From: Pirellulales bacterium
GTDB lineage: Bacteria > Planctomycetota > Planctomycetia > Pirellulales > JAICIG01
NCBI GenBank assembly: GCA_025927475.1
Contig: JAICLL010000006.1
Coordinates: 1-64,000, forward strand
DNA: 64,000 nt
Direction: 5' to 3'
Positions 1 through 7,947 of this stretch are shown here, piece after piece. Numbering within the stretch: the stretch's first letter is position 1; the number at the start of each line of letters is the position of its first letter. The position numbers and the translations under genes are program-made. A model generated the notes under the pieces. That model had not been told where the DNA came from. It ran no database searches and saw only the letters and a list, made by a program, of their open reading frames with translations.

Positions 1-85
1 CCGGCCCCGCCCCCCCCCCGCCGGCCCCGCGCCGCGCGCGCGCGGGGCCGCCCCCCGGCCCCGGCCCCCCCCCCCCCCCCCCCCA
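1..85. other. Low-complexity G/C run at window edge, probable assembly artefact
   Basis: The first ~85 bases consist almost only of C and G, with a long poly-C run and a CG-dinucleotide run. A single A marks its end at about position 85. Nothing else in the window looks like this, and the sequence becomes normal immediately afterwards. A contig-end or polymerase artefact is the simplest explanation, so it should not be interpreted biologically. Confidence 0.7.
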
Positions 86-140
86 CCCTACGGCGGTTTG
101 GTGTCCATCCGCGAGGCGCAACGTGACCCAATGAGGCAGT

Positions 141-175
141 TCACGGAATGCCGCGGAGGAGCGTTCCCTACAGAG
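141..175 (+). repeat. Degenerate copy of the GGAACGG...CCGTTCCCTACAG repeat
   Basis: This stretch ends in GCGTTCCCTACAGA, which resembles the right half of the palindromic repeat found intact near 2.98, 11.96, 14.9 and 48.3 kb. The left half is diverged. It lies in the presumed leader of the sugar transferase gene. Confidence 0.4.
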
Positions 176-217
176 ATCTTCAGCCATCGAACGGAATGAA
201 TTCCGTTCTACGAATCC

Positions 218-1606
218 ATGTACCGCCGGCACGGACAAAAACTGGGATTGGCGTTTCTGGCCTGCGACCTGTCGGTCACGGCGGCAAGCTGGCTGACGGC
301 CTATTATGCGCGGTTCGAGATCTGGCCCACCCGGCATGGCGTGCCTGAGCCGGGACTTGTGTGGCGGGCGTTGCCGCTGGTGCTGGTGTTGGCGGCCATC
401 GCCTATCGGTTGTGCGGACTGTACGAAGTCCATCGCCTGCGCGAGTTGCCGCGCGAACTGGGCGTGGTCTGCCAGGCCAGCGGGCTGCTGTTTCTGCTGG
501 CCATCACGGTGGCGTTTTATCGCCGCGACGATTATGAATCGCGGTTGGCGCTGGCCATCTTTTTGTGCCTCAACGCTTTGTTGCTGATGGCCGCCCGGCG
601 AGCCGTCTGGCGCGTGTTGAAGGGTCTGCGGCGCCGAGGCCTCAACTATGGCCGCGCGGTGATTGTCGGCGCGGGCCGCACGGGCCGGCTGGTGGCCGAC
701 ACCATCCGCCACAACGATTGGACGGGACTCGAGGCCGTCGGTTTTGTCGATGCGCCGCCCAAGCACGAGCCGCCGTCGCTGCCGCGCCTGGGCGCAATTG
801 ACGAACTGAGCGAGATCGTCGCTCGGCACGATATCGACCATGTGTTCATCGCCTTGCCGCTGAGCCGATATGGCGAGCTGCCGCGCGTGTATCGCGCGTT
901 GGAGGAACTGTTGGTTGAAGTGCAGTTGGTGCCCGATCTGCCCGACCTGGCCGGCGTGCGCTTCCGCACGTTGGAAATCGACGACGTGGCGTTTGTCAGC
1001 CTGCGCGGCAATCCGCACTATGGCTGGCCGCGCTTGGCCAAGCGGGCCATGGACCTGGCGATCGCTTCGCTGGCACTGTTGCTCTTGTCGCCGTTGATGG
1101 CCGCCTTGGCCGTGGCGATCAAGCTTACCAGTCGTGGGCCGGTGCTGTATCGGCAGCCGCGGGCCGGGCTGGCGGGACGCACTTTCCAGATGCTCAAATT
1201 CCGCAGCATGTATGTCGATGCCGAAGCGGCCACCGGCCCGGTGTGGGCCACGCGGCGCGACCGCCGCTGTACGCCCTTGGGACGTTTTTTGCGTCGCTGG
1301 AGTCTCGACGAGCTGCCGCAATTGTTCAATGTGCTGGCCGGCGACATGAGCCTGGTGGGACCGCGGCCCGAGCGCGGCGTGCTGATCGAAAAATTCCGCC
1401 GACAGCTTCCCACCTATTTGCAACGCCATCAGGTGAAAGCCGGCATCACCGGCTGGGCGCAGGTGAATGGCTGGCGGGGCAACACGTCGCTCCGCCGCCG
1501 GCTGGAGTGCGACCTGTATTACATCAGCAACTGGTCGCTTTGGCTCGATTGCAAAATCCTCTGGATGACGCTCTGGCGCGGCTGGCGGGACGGACACGCC
1601 TATTGA
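218..1606 (+). CDS. Undecaprenyl-phosphate sugar phosphotransferase (exopolysaccharide initiation)
   Basis: This is a polyprenyl glycosylphosphotransferase of the WbaP/WcaJ type. It is expected to move a sugar-1-phosphate from a nucleotide sugar onto undecaprenyl phosphate at the inner membrane, the first step of exopolysaccharide or O-chain synthesis. The N-terminal third holds about four hydrophobic helices. A Rossmann-like middle domain starts near VIVGAGRTG. The C-terminal catalytic domain begins at KRAMDLAIASLALLLLSP and has the family motifs LKFRSM, SLDELPQL and VGPRPE. At 462 aa it matches full-length family members. The chosen ATG keeps the first membrane helix; no strong ribosome binding site is visible. 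No other polysaccharide genes follow, so the sugar specificity and final polymer are unknown. Confidence 0.9.
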   Translation: MYRRHGQKLGLAFLACDLSVTAASWLTAYYARFEIWPTRHGVPEPGLVWRALPLVLVLAAIAYRLCGLYEVHRLRELPRELGVVCQASGLLFLLAITVAFYRRDDYESRLALAIFLCLNALLLMAARRAVWRVLKGLRRRGLNYGRAVIVGAGRTGRLVADTIRHNDWTGLEAVGFVDAPPKHEPPSLPRLGAIDELSEIVARHDIDHVFIALPLSRYGELPRVYRALEELLVEVQLVPDLPDLAGVRFRTLEIDDVAFVSLRGNPHYGWPRLAKRAMDLAIASLALLLLSPLMAALAVAIKLTSRGPVLYRQPRAGLAGRTFQMLKFRSMYVDAEAATGPVWATRRDRRCTPLGRFLRRWSLDELPQLFNVLAGDMSLVGPRPERGVLIEKFRRQLPTYLQRHQVKAGITGWAQVNGWRGNTSLRRRLECDLYYISNWSLWLDCKILWMTLWRGWRDGHAY

Positions 1607-1657
1607 AGCCGGAAACGCGACGAGGGGGCTCATGCTGACTATGACCTTCGCGCGCTG

Positions 1658-2026
1658 CTAGCCGGACCGAGACTTATTTCGATTTCGCCGCGCCGAAGCC
1701 CCATTCGCGCGATTGTCGCGAGCGACTCCGTCCACCGACGGAGTGAATTCAACTCGGATGGCCATGGCCAATGCTTCAGCAATCCGTTTTAGCATCGCCA
1801 GTGAATGCGAGTCATAGTCGGAATCTTCCAGGCGCGCGATCACCGATTGATGGCTGCCAATCCGATCGGCAAGCTGCCTCTGCGTAAGCCCCGCTGACGT
1901 TCTCGCCAGGTAAATCTGTTCAGCAACATTGGCATTGAACATTTCGCGCTCGACGGCTGATGCCAAATCGCGATCCTTTTGCAACTTCTTGCGGAGCGCG
2001 GCAGCAAAGTCCTTGGTTCGCGGCAT
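1658..2026 (-). CDS. XRE-family helix-turn-helix protein, HigA-like orphan antitoxin
   Basis: This 122-aa protein has an HTH_3/XRE DNA-binding domain at about residues 35-90, with the core GLTQRQLADRIGSHQSVIAR. The basic N-terminal extension (KDFAAALRKKLQKDRDLA) is typical of HigA-like antitoxins or toxin-linked repressors. No RelE/HigB-like toxin ORF lies on either side: an FAH-family gene is upstream and the sugar transferase faces it from downstream. It therefore looks like an orphan antitoxin or stand-alone repressor. A strong GGGGGAGG ribosome binding site precedes the ATG. A clear promoter overlapped by a near-perfect palindrome lies just upstream, which suggests autorepression. The C-terminus is basic and probably disordered. 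Confidence 0.8.
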   Translation of the reverse strand: MPRTKDFAAALRKKLQKDRDLASAVEREMFNANVAEQIYLARTSAGLTQRQLADRIGSHQSVIARLEDSDYDSHSLAMLKRIAEALAMAIRVEFTPSVDGVARDNRANGASARRNRNKSRSG

Positions 2027-2042
2027 ATCAAGCCTCCCCCTT

Positions 2043-2075
2043 TATAACAATATTGCTATAACGCTCCTCTGTCAA
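2043..2075 (-). promoter_or_regulatory. Promoter and palindromic operator of the XRE gene
   Basis: On the minus strand, TTGACA (2070-2075) and TATTGT (2047-2052) are separated by exactly 17 bases. An 18-base palindrome, TATAACAATATTGCTATA, at 2043-2060 covers the -10 element with only one mismatched pair. It lies 17 bases ahead of the XRE start codon, so autorepression by that protein is the natural inference. Confidence 0.65.
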
Positions 2076-2088
2076 GGTAGAAGGCTCT

Positions 2089-2949
2089 TTAGCCCTGCAC
2101 CACCGGGTTCACCAGCGTGCCGATGCCGTCGATCGTGATGTTGATGACGTCGCCGGCGTGCAAGGTAAAGCTGTCGTCGGGCACAATGCCGGTGCCGGTC
2201 AATAGAATCGCGCCGTAACGGAACGTGTTGTCGCGGCCTAAGTAGTCGATCAGGTCTTCAAACGTGCGATGGAGCTGCGCGGCGGTCGTCTGACCTTCAA
2301 AAGCCACCACCGCCCGGCGAATCACCGCCAGATGAATGCCAATGTCGGGTTTGTCGGGCATGGCCGGCGCCAACGTGATGCACGGCCCCAAGGCGCACGA
2401 TTGATCGTAAACCTTCGCCTGCGGCAGATAGAGCGGGTTCTCGCCCTCGATATCGCGCGAACTCATGTCGTTGCCGATCGTGAAGCCCACCAGCTTGAGT
2501 TGCGAATTGAGCACCAGCGCCAGCTCGGGTTCGGGCACGTTCCAGGCCGCGTCGTTGCGGATGCGCACCGGCTTATCGGGACCAACGACCCGATAGGGCA
2601 TGGCTTTGAAAAACAGTTCCGGCCGCGGCGCTTCGTACACCTTGTCGTAGCAAGCGGCCGCCCCCTCCGATTCGTCCATCCGGGCCTTGCGGCTGCGGAT
2701 GTAGGTGACGCCCGCCGCCCACACTTCTTGCCGATCGACGGGCGGCAACAGCGACACGGAAGCCAGCGGCACACGATCGGCATCGGCATCGGTAAGCAAC
2801 GCCACGACCGCCGCCGGATCGTCGGCTTCGAGCACATCAGTCAACGTTTGATATTGTCCGCCGGTCGAGAGCAGTGGAATGATCTCATCGCCATCGAGGC
2901 GTCCGAACATTTCATCGCCGCCGGGCGGCGCGTATTTGACGAGTTTCAT
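2089..2949 (-). CDS. Fumarylacetoacetate hydrolase (FAH) family protein
   Basis: This is an FAH-superfamily enzyme of 286 aa. Such metal-dependent enzymes hydrolyse, decarboxylate or dehydrate 2-oxo acids. The fold signature spans residues ~95-270, including [25 protein letters not shown] and [13 protein letters not shown]. The last two resemble 2-keto-3-deoxy-pentonate dehydratases (KdaD-like) more than true fumarylacetoacetase, so a sugar-acid role is possible; this is inference. The ORF track begins 23 codons earlier inside a dispersed repeat. The ATG at 2949 ([10 protein letters not shown]) is chosen because the family starts this way and the extra N-terminus is only translated repeat. 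No pathway partners are adjacent. Confidence 0.85.
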   Translation of the reverse strand: MKLVKYAPPGGDEMFGRLDGDEIIPLLSTGGQYQTLTDVLEADDPAAVVALLTDADADRVPLASVSLLPPVDRQEVWAAGVTYIRSRKARMDESEGAAACYDKVYEAPRPELFFKAMPYRVVGPDKPVRIRNDAAWNVPEPELALVLNSQLKLVGFTIGNDMSSRDIEGENPLYLPQAKVYDQSCALGPCITLAPAMPDKPDIGIHLAVIRRAVVAFEGQTTAAQLHRTFEDLIDYLGRDNTFRYGAILLTGTGIVPDDSFTLHAGDVINITIDGIGTLVNPVVQG

Positions 2950-2978
2950 AAAATCGTGTGTCGGTATAACGGTGTTAT

Positions 2979-3010
2979 CTGTAGGGAACGGACTCCGTGC
3001 CGTTCCGCGG
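2979..3010 (-). repeat. Palindromic repeat, GGAACGG/CCGTTCC family, copy 2
   Basis: The sequence GGAACGGACTCCGTGCCGTTCC forms 7-bp inverted arms with a nested ACGGACTCCGT palindrome, and is preceded by CTGTAG. It sits just upstream of the FAH gene. Confidence 0.7.
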
Positions 3011-3046
3011 ACTGCCACTGCCGGTCCTATCTGCGCTACCTTACCG

Positions 3047-3065
3047 CTGGTGGCTGGGGCAGAGG
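3047..3065 (+). repeat. GGTGGCTGGGGCAGAG dispersed repeat, short copy
   Basis: The core TGGTGGCTGGGGCAGAGG recurs near 16.9, 51.2 (twice) and 52.0 kb. This copy lies between the FAH gene and rluD, where no ORF is convincing. Confidence 0.5.
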
Positions 3066-3136
3066 TCGTCCAAACCGATCAGGCGTCGGAGCAACGCCAA
3101 CTTAATATATCCACCAGCCGACGCGCTTGCACGGCA

Positions 3137-4096
3137 TCAAGACCGATACTCGATCAGCGCTTGCAGCACGCGTTGCAAATCGTCGGGCAACGGCGCCGAA
3201 AACTCCAGCGGCTGGCCCGTATCGGGATGAGCGAAGCTCAGCCGGCTGGCGTGCAGCGCTTGCCGGTCGAGCAGCACCTCGTCGTCCTCGGCCCGGCGGC
3301 AAAGTTCGCCGCGCGTAATGCGCGCTCGCCCGCCATAGGCGCGGTCGCATAGCACCGGGCAGCCAATCGATGCCAAATGCACGCGAATCTGATGCGTGCG
3401 GCCGGTCTTGGGCCGAATCGTTACGCTGGCGAATCCCTGGAATCGCTGAATCACCTCGTAAAAACTTTGCGCCGGGCGGCTGGCCGGATCGCCGCGGCGG
3501 ATGGCCATCTTCTCGCGCTGGTGGGGATGCAGCCCGATCGGCAAGTCGATGGTGTCGCGGTCGCGGTCGGGCCGCCCGGCGACAATGGCAAAATACTCCT
3601 TCGAGACGGTGCGCTCTTCAAATTGCCGGGCCAGGGCCTGGTGCGCGCGGTCGTGCTTGGCCACCACCAGCACGCCGCTGGTGTCGCGATCGAGCCGGTG
3701 CACGATGCCCGGCCGCGATGGCCCGCCCACGCTGCTCAGGCGGTCAAAATGAAACTGCAGGGCGGCGGTCAGCGTGCCGCTCCAATTGCCCTTGCCCGGA
3801 TGCACCACCATGCCGGGCGGCTTGTTAATCACCGCCAGCGATGCATCTTCGTAAAGCACCTCCAGCGGAATGTCTTCCGGCTGCGGACCTTCGCGTGGCA
3901 GCTCTGGCAGCGTCAGCGTGATCCGTTCGCCGCAGCTGAGACGATGGCTGGCCTTCACGCGCTTGCCATTCACCTGCACGGCGGCCGCGTTGATCACCCG
4001 CCGCAGAAACGTGCGGCTGTAGCGAGGCAACTGCTGAGCCAGAAACCAATCGAGCCGCAGGTCGTTTTGGCTCTCGGCAACGATGAATTCAATCAT
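3137..4096 (-). CDS. rluD: RluD-type 23S rRNA pseudouridine synthase
   Basis: This is a RluA/RluD-family pseudouridine synthase that isomerises uridines in 23S rRNA. An N-terminal S4 RNA-binding domain (about residues 13-70, with RTFLRRVINAAAVQVNGKRV) is followed by the catalytic domain. The signature HRLDRDTSGVLVVAK contains the catalytic aspartate, and GRTHQIRVHLASIG lies further on. The length of 319 aa is normal for the family. It starts 9 bases after the TPR gene stop and is likely cotranscribed with it. RluD, which modifies helix 69, is the usual member with an S4 domain, but RluC-type activity cannot be excluded by reading alone. Confidence 0.9.
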   Translation of the reverse strand: MIEFIVAESQNDLRLDWFLAQQLPRYSRTFLRRVINAAAVQVNGKRVKASHRLSCGERITLTLPELPREGPQPEDIPLEVLYEDASLAVINKPPGMVVHPGKGNWSGTLTAALQFHFDRLSSVGGPSRPGIVHRLDRDTSGVLVVAKHDRAHQALARQFEERTVSKEYFAIVAGRPDRDRDTIDLPIGLHPHQREKMAIRRGDPASRPAQSFYEVIQRFQGFASVTIRPKTGRTHQIRVHLASIGCPVLCDRAYGGRARITRGELCRRAEDDEVLLDRQALHASRLSFAHPDTGQPLEFSAPLPDDLQRVLQALIEYRS

Positions 4097-4105
4097 TCCG
4101 CGACA

Positions 4106-5041
4106 TTACTTGTCGGGATTGCCGCCCAACGAACTGGCCGGATCGGTGTTGGCGTCGCTCGTCGAGGCGTCGTCGCTTGTCGAGGCGTCGTCGCTCGTCG
4201 AGGCGTCATCGGGCGGCGGCTTGTCGGCGTCTGCGCCACCCAGCGAGGTTTTCGGTTCCTCATTACGCTGCGTATCGGTGGCCGGGGGCGTATCGGTGGC
4301 CGGCTCTTTGCGGCCGAAATCAATCGTCGAACCAAACGGATGGTCGTCCGAAAGATTGCCCAGGTCGAAGGCGGGTTTTTCGCCCGGCTTGCCCGGCCCC
4401 TTGGGCGCCTTCGGTTTGCTCGATTGCTTGGCAAACCAGTCGTAAAAATCTTTCGTTCCCTTTTGCTCCAGATCGTTCAGTCGCTCTCGAGCCAGCGCGG
4501 TAAACGCGCCATCGGGCCAGCGATCGACCAACGACTGATACTGCTCGCGGGCCTTAGCCAGTTCGTTCTTCGACTCATAGGCTTCCGCCAAACCGAAGCT
4601 GGCCCGCTCGGCCAAGGGAGAATCTGCCGGCGCGTCGTCGAGCACCGCGCGGTAACTCTCCACCGCCTCGTCAAGCGTCTCGCGCGAGGCGGGCCGGTCG
4701 TTGAACAATTGATCGACGCCCTTGGCCAGTTGCGCGTCGGCCAGGCTCAGCCGCGACCAGTTGCCGGGGGGCGTATCGGCGTAGTCTTCGGCCACGTTGA
4801 GCAGGCTTTCATCGGCGTCTTCGCGGCTACGTTCGTCGAGGGCCTGAAAGTAGCTCTCCCAGCCCTTCGCCTGCCGGGCATGGTTCTTTTGCGACCAATA
4901 AAGGTAGGCGAAAATCGCCACCGCCACCGCCAGCACCGTGGCGGAAATGGCGGTCGAATAGGGCTTCATCGCCTCGATTTTCTCGCCCAGCCAATCGGCC
5001 AGCACATTGGTGGCCAGTTCGTGCCGACGCTCGGTCTTCAT
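4106..5041 (-). CDS. Single-pass membrane TPR protein
   Basis: This is a 311-aa planctomycete-style protein with one membrane helix near residues 27-50 (TAISATVLAVAVAIFAYLYW). A periplasmic tetratricopeptide region follows at about residues 60-210, including ADAQLAKGVDQLF and SFGLAEAYESKNELAKAREQY. The layout resembles YfgM/CpoB-like scaffold proteins, but no specific function can be assigned. The C-terminus is proline- and acid-rich and carries a DDASTS tandem repeat encoded by an 18-bp minisatellite. The start at MKTERRHEL is preferred over the track start, whose extra 18 residues have no hydrophobic or conserved character. It is probably cotranscribed with rluD. Confidence 0.75.
   Translation of the reverse strand: MKTERRHELATNVLADWLGEKIEAMKPYSTAISATVLAVAVAIFAYLYWSQKNHARQAKGWESYFQALDERSREDADESLLNVAEDYADTPPGNWSRLSLADAQLAKGVDQLFNDRPASRETLDEAVESYRAVLDDAPADSPLAERASFGLAEAYESKNELAKAREQYQSLVDRWPDGAFTALARERLNDLEQKGTKDFYDWFAKQSSKPKAPKGPGKPGEKPAFDLGNLSDDHPFGSTIDFGRKEPATDTPPATDTQRNEEPKTSLGGADADKPPPDDASTSDDASTSDDASTSDANTDPASSLGGNPDK
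4153..4208 (-). repeat. 18-bp in-frame minisatellite (DDASTS units)
   Basis: About three copies of an 18-base unit (GTCGAGGCGTCGTCGCTC) encode DDASTS repeats near the C-terminus of the TPR protein. Confidence 0.85.
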
Positions 5042-5202
5042 TCGGGTCTCTTCGTTCGCCGCGGGAATGCCACTGAGGGAATGCCACTGAACCACACACG
5101 AAGCCGTGCGTTCGTTCGCAGCGCGGAGTATAGGCCCCGCATCCGAAGCTCGTCAAGACGTGGCACTTACGTCGCAAGCGCCGGTCCGCGGCAAGCGCCA
5201 GT

Positions 5203-6195
5203 TCATTGAATAAACTCTTCGACCTCGTCGCCGGCGTTGACCGTGATCTCGCCGGCGTCTTCCAGCCGGCGGATAATATCGACAATCTGCTGCTGCACCT
5301 GCTCGACCGCCGACAGCCGCACCGGCCCAAGATATTCCATTTCCTCGCGCAGCATGTCGGCCGCCCGTGAAGACATGTTGCCCAAAATCTTCTGCTTGAG
5401 GTCTTCGCTGGCCCCTTTAAGCGCCATGGCAAGCTGCGAGCTTTCGACGTTTTTGAGCACCGTTTGAATGTCTTTGGCCGAGAACTTAGCGATGTCGTCA
5501 AACACGAACATCAGCCGCCGGATTTCTTCCACCAGGTCGGGGTCTTCCTGGGCCAGGTTTTCCAGCAGGCTGCGCTCGGTGGCCCGGTCGGTGACGTTGA
5601 GAATCTCGGCCACCGCCTCGACGCCGCCCGCATTCTCAAATTGCTGGCTCATCACGCTGGCCATGCGGTGTTCCAGCCCTTTTTCGACTTCATGGATGAT
5701 TTCGGGGTTGGTTTGCCCCATGGTCGCCACGCGCCGCACCACGGCCAACTGCCGGTCGCTGGGCAGCCCGCTGATCACGTCGGCCGCTTGCGACGGCTGC
5801 AAGTGCGACAGAATCAGCGCGATCGTCTGCGGATGCTCGTCCATGATAAACGTCAGCAGGTTTTGGCTATCGACCTTCTGCAAAAAGCCGAAGGGCATGG
5901 CCTCGATCTGCTGGCGGACGCTTTCGATGGTCGGGCTGGCGTTTCGGCCCAGGGCCTTTTCGACCAGGTTTTTGGCGACTTCCAATCCGCCCGAACCGGC
6001 CCCGATTGAGGCGGGCGACGCTTCGGCGAAGTCCTTGATGGCGATTTCCTGATCTTCGCCGCTAATCAGCCCGATCTTGGCGATTTCGACCGAGACCAGC
6101 TCGACCTGCTTGGCGCTGAGCTTGCCCATGACCTGGGCCGCTTCGTCTTGCGGCAGGCTCATCAGCAGCACGGCGGCTTTACGCAGGTCGGTCAT
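5203..6195 (-). CDS. fliG: Flagellar motor switch protein FliG
   Basis: FliG is the C-ring component that couples the stator to rotor torque and sets rotation direction. The 330-aa product has the N-domain (DLRKAAVLLMSLPQDEAAQV), the middle-domain EHPQ motif followed by TIALILSHL, and the charged torque helix EEIRRLMFVFDDI in the C-domain. The start is moved to the ATG at 6195. The track adds 57 codons that run through a ~100-bp dispersed repeat and have no FliG homology. No other flagellar genes are in the window, so this is either an outlying flagellar gene or an extra paralogue. Confidence 0.92.
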   Translation of the reverse strand: MTDLRKAAVLLMSLPQDEAAQVMGKLSAKQVELVSVEIAKIGLISGEDQEIAIKDFAEASPASIGAGSGGLEVAKNLVEKALGRNASPTIESVRQQIEAMPFGFLQKVDSQNLLTFIMDEHPQTIALILSHLQPSQAADVISGLPSDRQLAVVRRVATMGQTNPEIIHEVEKGLEHRMASVMSQQFENAGGVEAVAEILNVTDRATERSLLENLAQEDPDLVEEIRRLMFVFDDIAKFSAKDIQTVLKNVESSQLAMALKGASEDLKQKILGNMSSRAADMLREEMEYLGPVRLSAVEQVQQQIVDIIRRLEDAGEITVNAGDEVEEFIQ

Positions 6196-6252
6196 TGCCA
6201 CGGTGGTGGCCCTCGTCGAAGCGAGCAGTGCGGTCGGGTCCGTCTCTGGCGC

Positions 6253-6352
6253 TATCGGCCCTTCGCCGCCCGGCACTTGAGACGTTGCACCGCGCATACC
6301 GAACCGCCGCGCAGCCGGCCTTGCTTGCCGGGAACAGGGGTGGACGCCGCAC
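6253..6352 (+). repeat. ~100-bp dispersed repeat, copy A
   Basis: This 100-base stretch, running from TATCGGCCCTTCGCCGCCCG to GGTGGACGCCGCAC, is nearly identical (two substitutions, one indel) to 8491-8591. It contains a small hairpin, CCGGC-CTTGCTT-GCCGG. It sits directly upstream of fliG and feeds a false N-terminal extension into the FliG ORF. Confidence 0.9.
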
Positions 6353-6827
6353 CTCGCGCCACGCAACTCCAGCGCCGGTCATGTTTTGCGACCGTGCCGC
6401 CCAAGCATCAATCAACGCTTATGCAAGCGCACTTTCCGAGTATCCGCCGAAGACCAATCTCGCTGGCCTTCGCTCCCCTCTTCTTCCTCTCTCCGCATGA
6501 TCCCGGAAAACTGGCTTGGTCGGTTTCCCGCCTTCGAAATGCGTAATGCCAACGTTGGCCATATGCATAATGGGACATGTCCCAACGTGCATCGCCGATC
6601 AGCGCCGCCCCCTCCCCTCTCGCTGTTTTATACCAGGCGACTGGCTTGGTCGGTTTTCCGCGGGTTGTCGCCCAAAGTCGCCTTTCGCTCCGCGAAAGTA
6701 GCGCTAGTTTGCTGCGCCTGTCGGCCGCGAGTGCAAATACAGAATCGTGCCACAGATTTCCAGCAAACCGGCTACACTACACCGGCTGGCCAACGACTTC
6801 GTTTCACTCACCGACGACTCGAATCGC
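6353..6827. other. Intergenic stretch with short repeats, no supported gene
   Basis: No convincing coding region was seen here. Two copies of a ~20-base direct repeat, ACTGGCTTGGTCGGTTTTCC (first copy with one change), start near 6504 and 6642. A TTTCGCTCCGCGAAA palindrome follows at ~6683. All overlapping ORFs are short, overlap in several frames and lack recognisable composition. Confidence 0.5.
6675..6703 (+). repeat. TTTCGCTCCGCGAAA palindromic repeat, single copy
   Basis: GTCGCCTTTCGCTCCGCGAA, continuing as AGTAGCG, contains the palindrome TTTCGC-TCC-GCGAAA. The same unit appears as an inverted pair at 37.1-37.2 kb. Confidence 0.75.
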
Positions 6828-7313
6828 ATGTTCCTCTGCGGCGACCTCGGGCGCCTCTCGACGCGGCAGCGCGCGATCGTGATGGCAAAGCCCTACTGGC
6901 GCATCCGCTGGTTTGCGTCGATATTGAACTGGAATGGGCTGCGGCTGGAATGGATCAGGTTGAGCGATGTAGACGCGGAGCGTTGGCCTGACGGGACCGA
7001 GTCTAAGATCATTGTTTACTACCGTACCACCGACAAGCACTTCCACCTGCAGATCAATGAGCTGCCCGATCGTCCAAAGCTGCACCAGGCCACGATTTGG
7101 CCACTACGGTATGGCATTGGTCCGGCCGACGTCGCGGTGGGTTGGCATCGCTTTGATTTGTTCGACGATGACGACGACCTAATCGCTGAGGCGCAGCGGC
7201 TCAAGCCGTTTCTCGACCGGCAGCAACTTCGCGACCCCGCGAGGCGAGCCGCATGGAAGAAAACGCACCCTGAATTCGTGTTGCAACGGCGTAAACCTCG
7301 AAGAACGCAATAG
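6828..7313 (+). CDS. Hypothetical protein
   Basis: This is a ~161-aa protein of unknown function with no recognised motif. It is rich in Trp, Arg and Asp (AKPYWRIRWFASILNWNGLR; DLFDDDDDLIAEAQRL) and ends in a basic tail. The composition looks like a real soluble protein. The start is uncertain: ATGs at 6747, 6828 and 6882 are all in frame and none has a strong ribosome binding site. The 6828 start drops the low-complexity residues before MFLCGDLG. It precedes a cluster of small leader-type membrane proteins on the same strand. Confidence 0.5.
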   Translation: MFLCGDLGRLSTRQRAIVMAKPYWRIRWFASILNWNGLRLEWIRLSDVDAERWPDGTESKIIVYYRTTDKHFHLQINELPDRPKLHQATIWPLRYGIGPADVAVGWHRFDLFDDDDDLIAEAQRLKPFLDRQQLRDPARRAAWKKTHPEFVLQRRKPRRTQ

Positions 7314-7381
7314 CCTGCCCACCGCATTCCCAGGCGAGCAATTCTGTTCTTGAGTTGCCTCATCCGGTTATCATAGCCCTC

Positions 7382-7939
7382 ATGACCCGGCGCTTTCAGT
7401 TCAGCCTCCGCGCGTTGCTGGCGGTGACGGCGGCGGTAGGGCTGATACTGGCTTGGGTTTTCGTCCCGGTTTTCGAAATGCGCCGGCAGCGGCAAATCGC
7501 CGACGCACTTGCGAAGCGGGGCATGGAAATCGACTACGACTACGATCCGCGGATCACCAAAGCCCAACCGCCCGGTCCCGCTTGGGCGCGGTTGCTTTAC
7601 GGCGACAACCTATATGTCAACCCGATTGCCGTCACCTGGCATGGCAAACCTCCCAGCGACGACGACCTGCGGCTGCTTGCGCAACTCAAGCATTTGCGGC
7701 GTCTATCGCTGGCGGGCATTGCCATCAACGATCGATACCTGACGAAGCTTGGTCACCTGGAAGCCCTGGAAGAGCTGGACCTGCACGCAACCGCGATTAC
7801 CGACTGGGGACTTGAGCAGCTTCCGATCTTCCCTAAGCTGAAACGGATTTACCTGGCAAACACAGCGACCACCCACGACGGAATCACGAAACTTCGCCGA
7901 CGAGTTGGTCACCTGCCGACGCTCTCAATCTCCTGGTAA
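7382..7939 (+). CDS. Membrane-anchored leucine-rich-repeat protein
   Basis: This 185-aa protein opens with TRRFQFSLRALLAVTAAVGL, a planctomycete-type 'FQFSLR' leader that forms a single N-terminal membrane helix. After a charged linker (MRRQRQIADAL), leucine-rich repeats follow at about residues 95-180 (LKHLRRLSLAGIAINDRYLT, LEALEELDLHATAITDWGLE). Such proteins are common in Pirellulales and presumably mediate protein contacts outside the membrane; no specific role is known. The start at 7382 is chosen so the leader is N-terminal. It is followed within 10 bases by a second leader-type gene. Confidence 0.75.
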   Translation: MTRRFQFSLRALLAVTAAVGLILAWVFVPVFEMRRQRQIADALAKRGMEIDYDYDPRITKAQPPGPAWARLLYGDNLYVNPIAVTWHGKPPSDDDLRLLAQLKHLRRLSLAGIAINDRYLTKLGHLEALEELDLHATAITDWGLEQLPIFPKLKRIYLANTATTHDGITKLRRRVGHLPTLSISW

Positions 7940-7947
7940 GCTTGGCC

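Noticed and set aside
2269-5209. Long plus-strand ORFs (2269-3105 and 3377-5209) opposite the FAH, rluD and TPR genes
   Set aside because: They are antisense shadows in GC-rich DNA, rich in Arg/Pro/His/Ala with no motif, while the minus-strand products are clear families.
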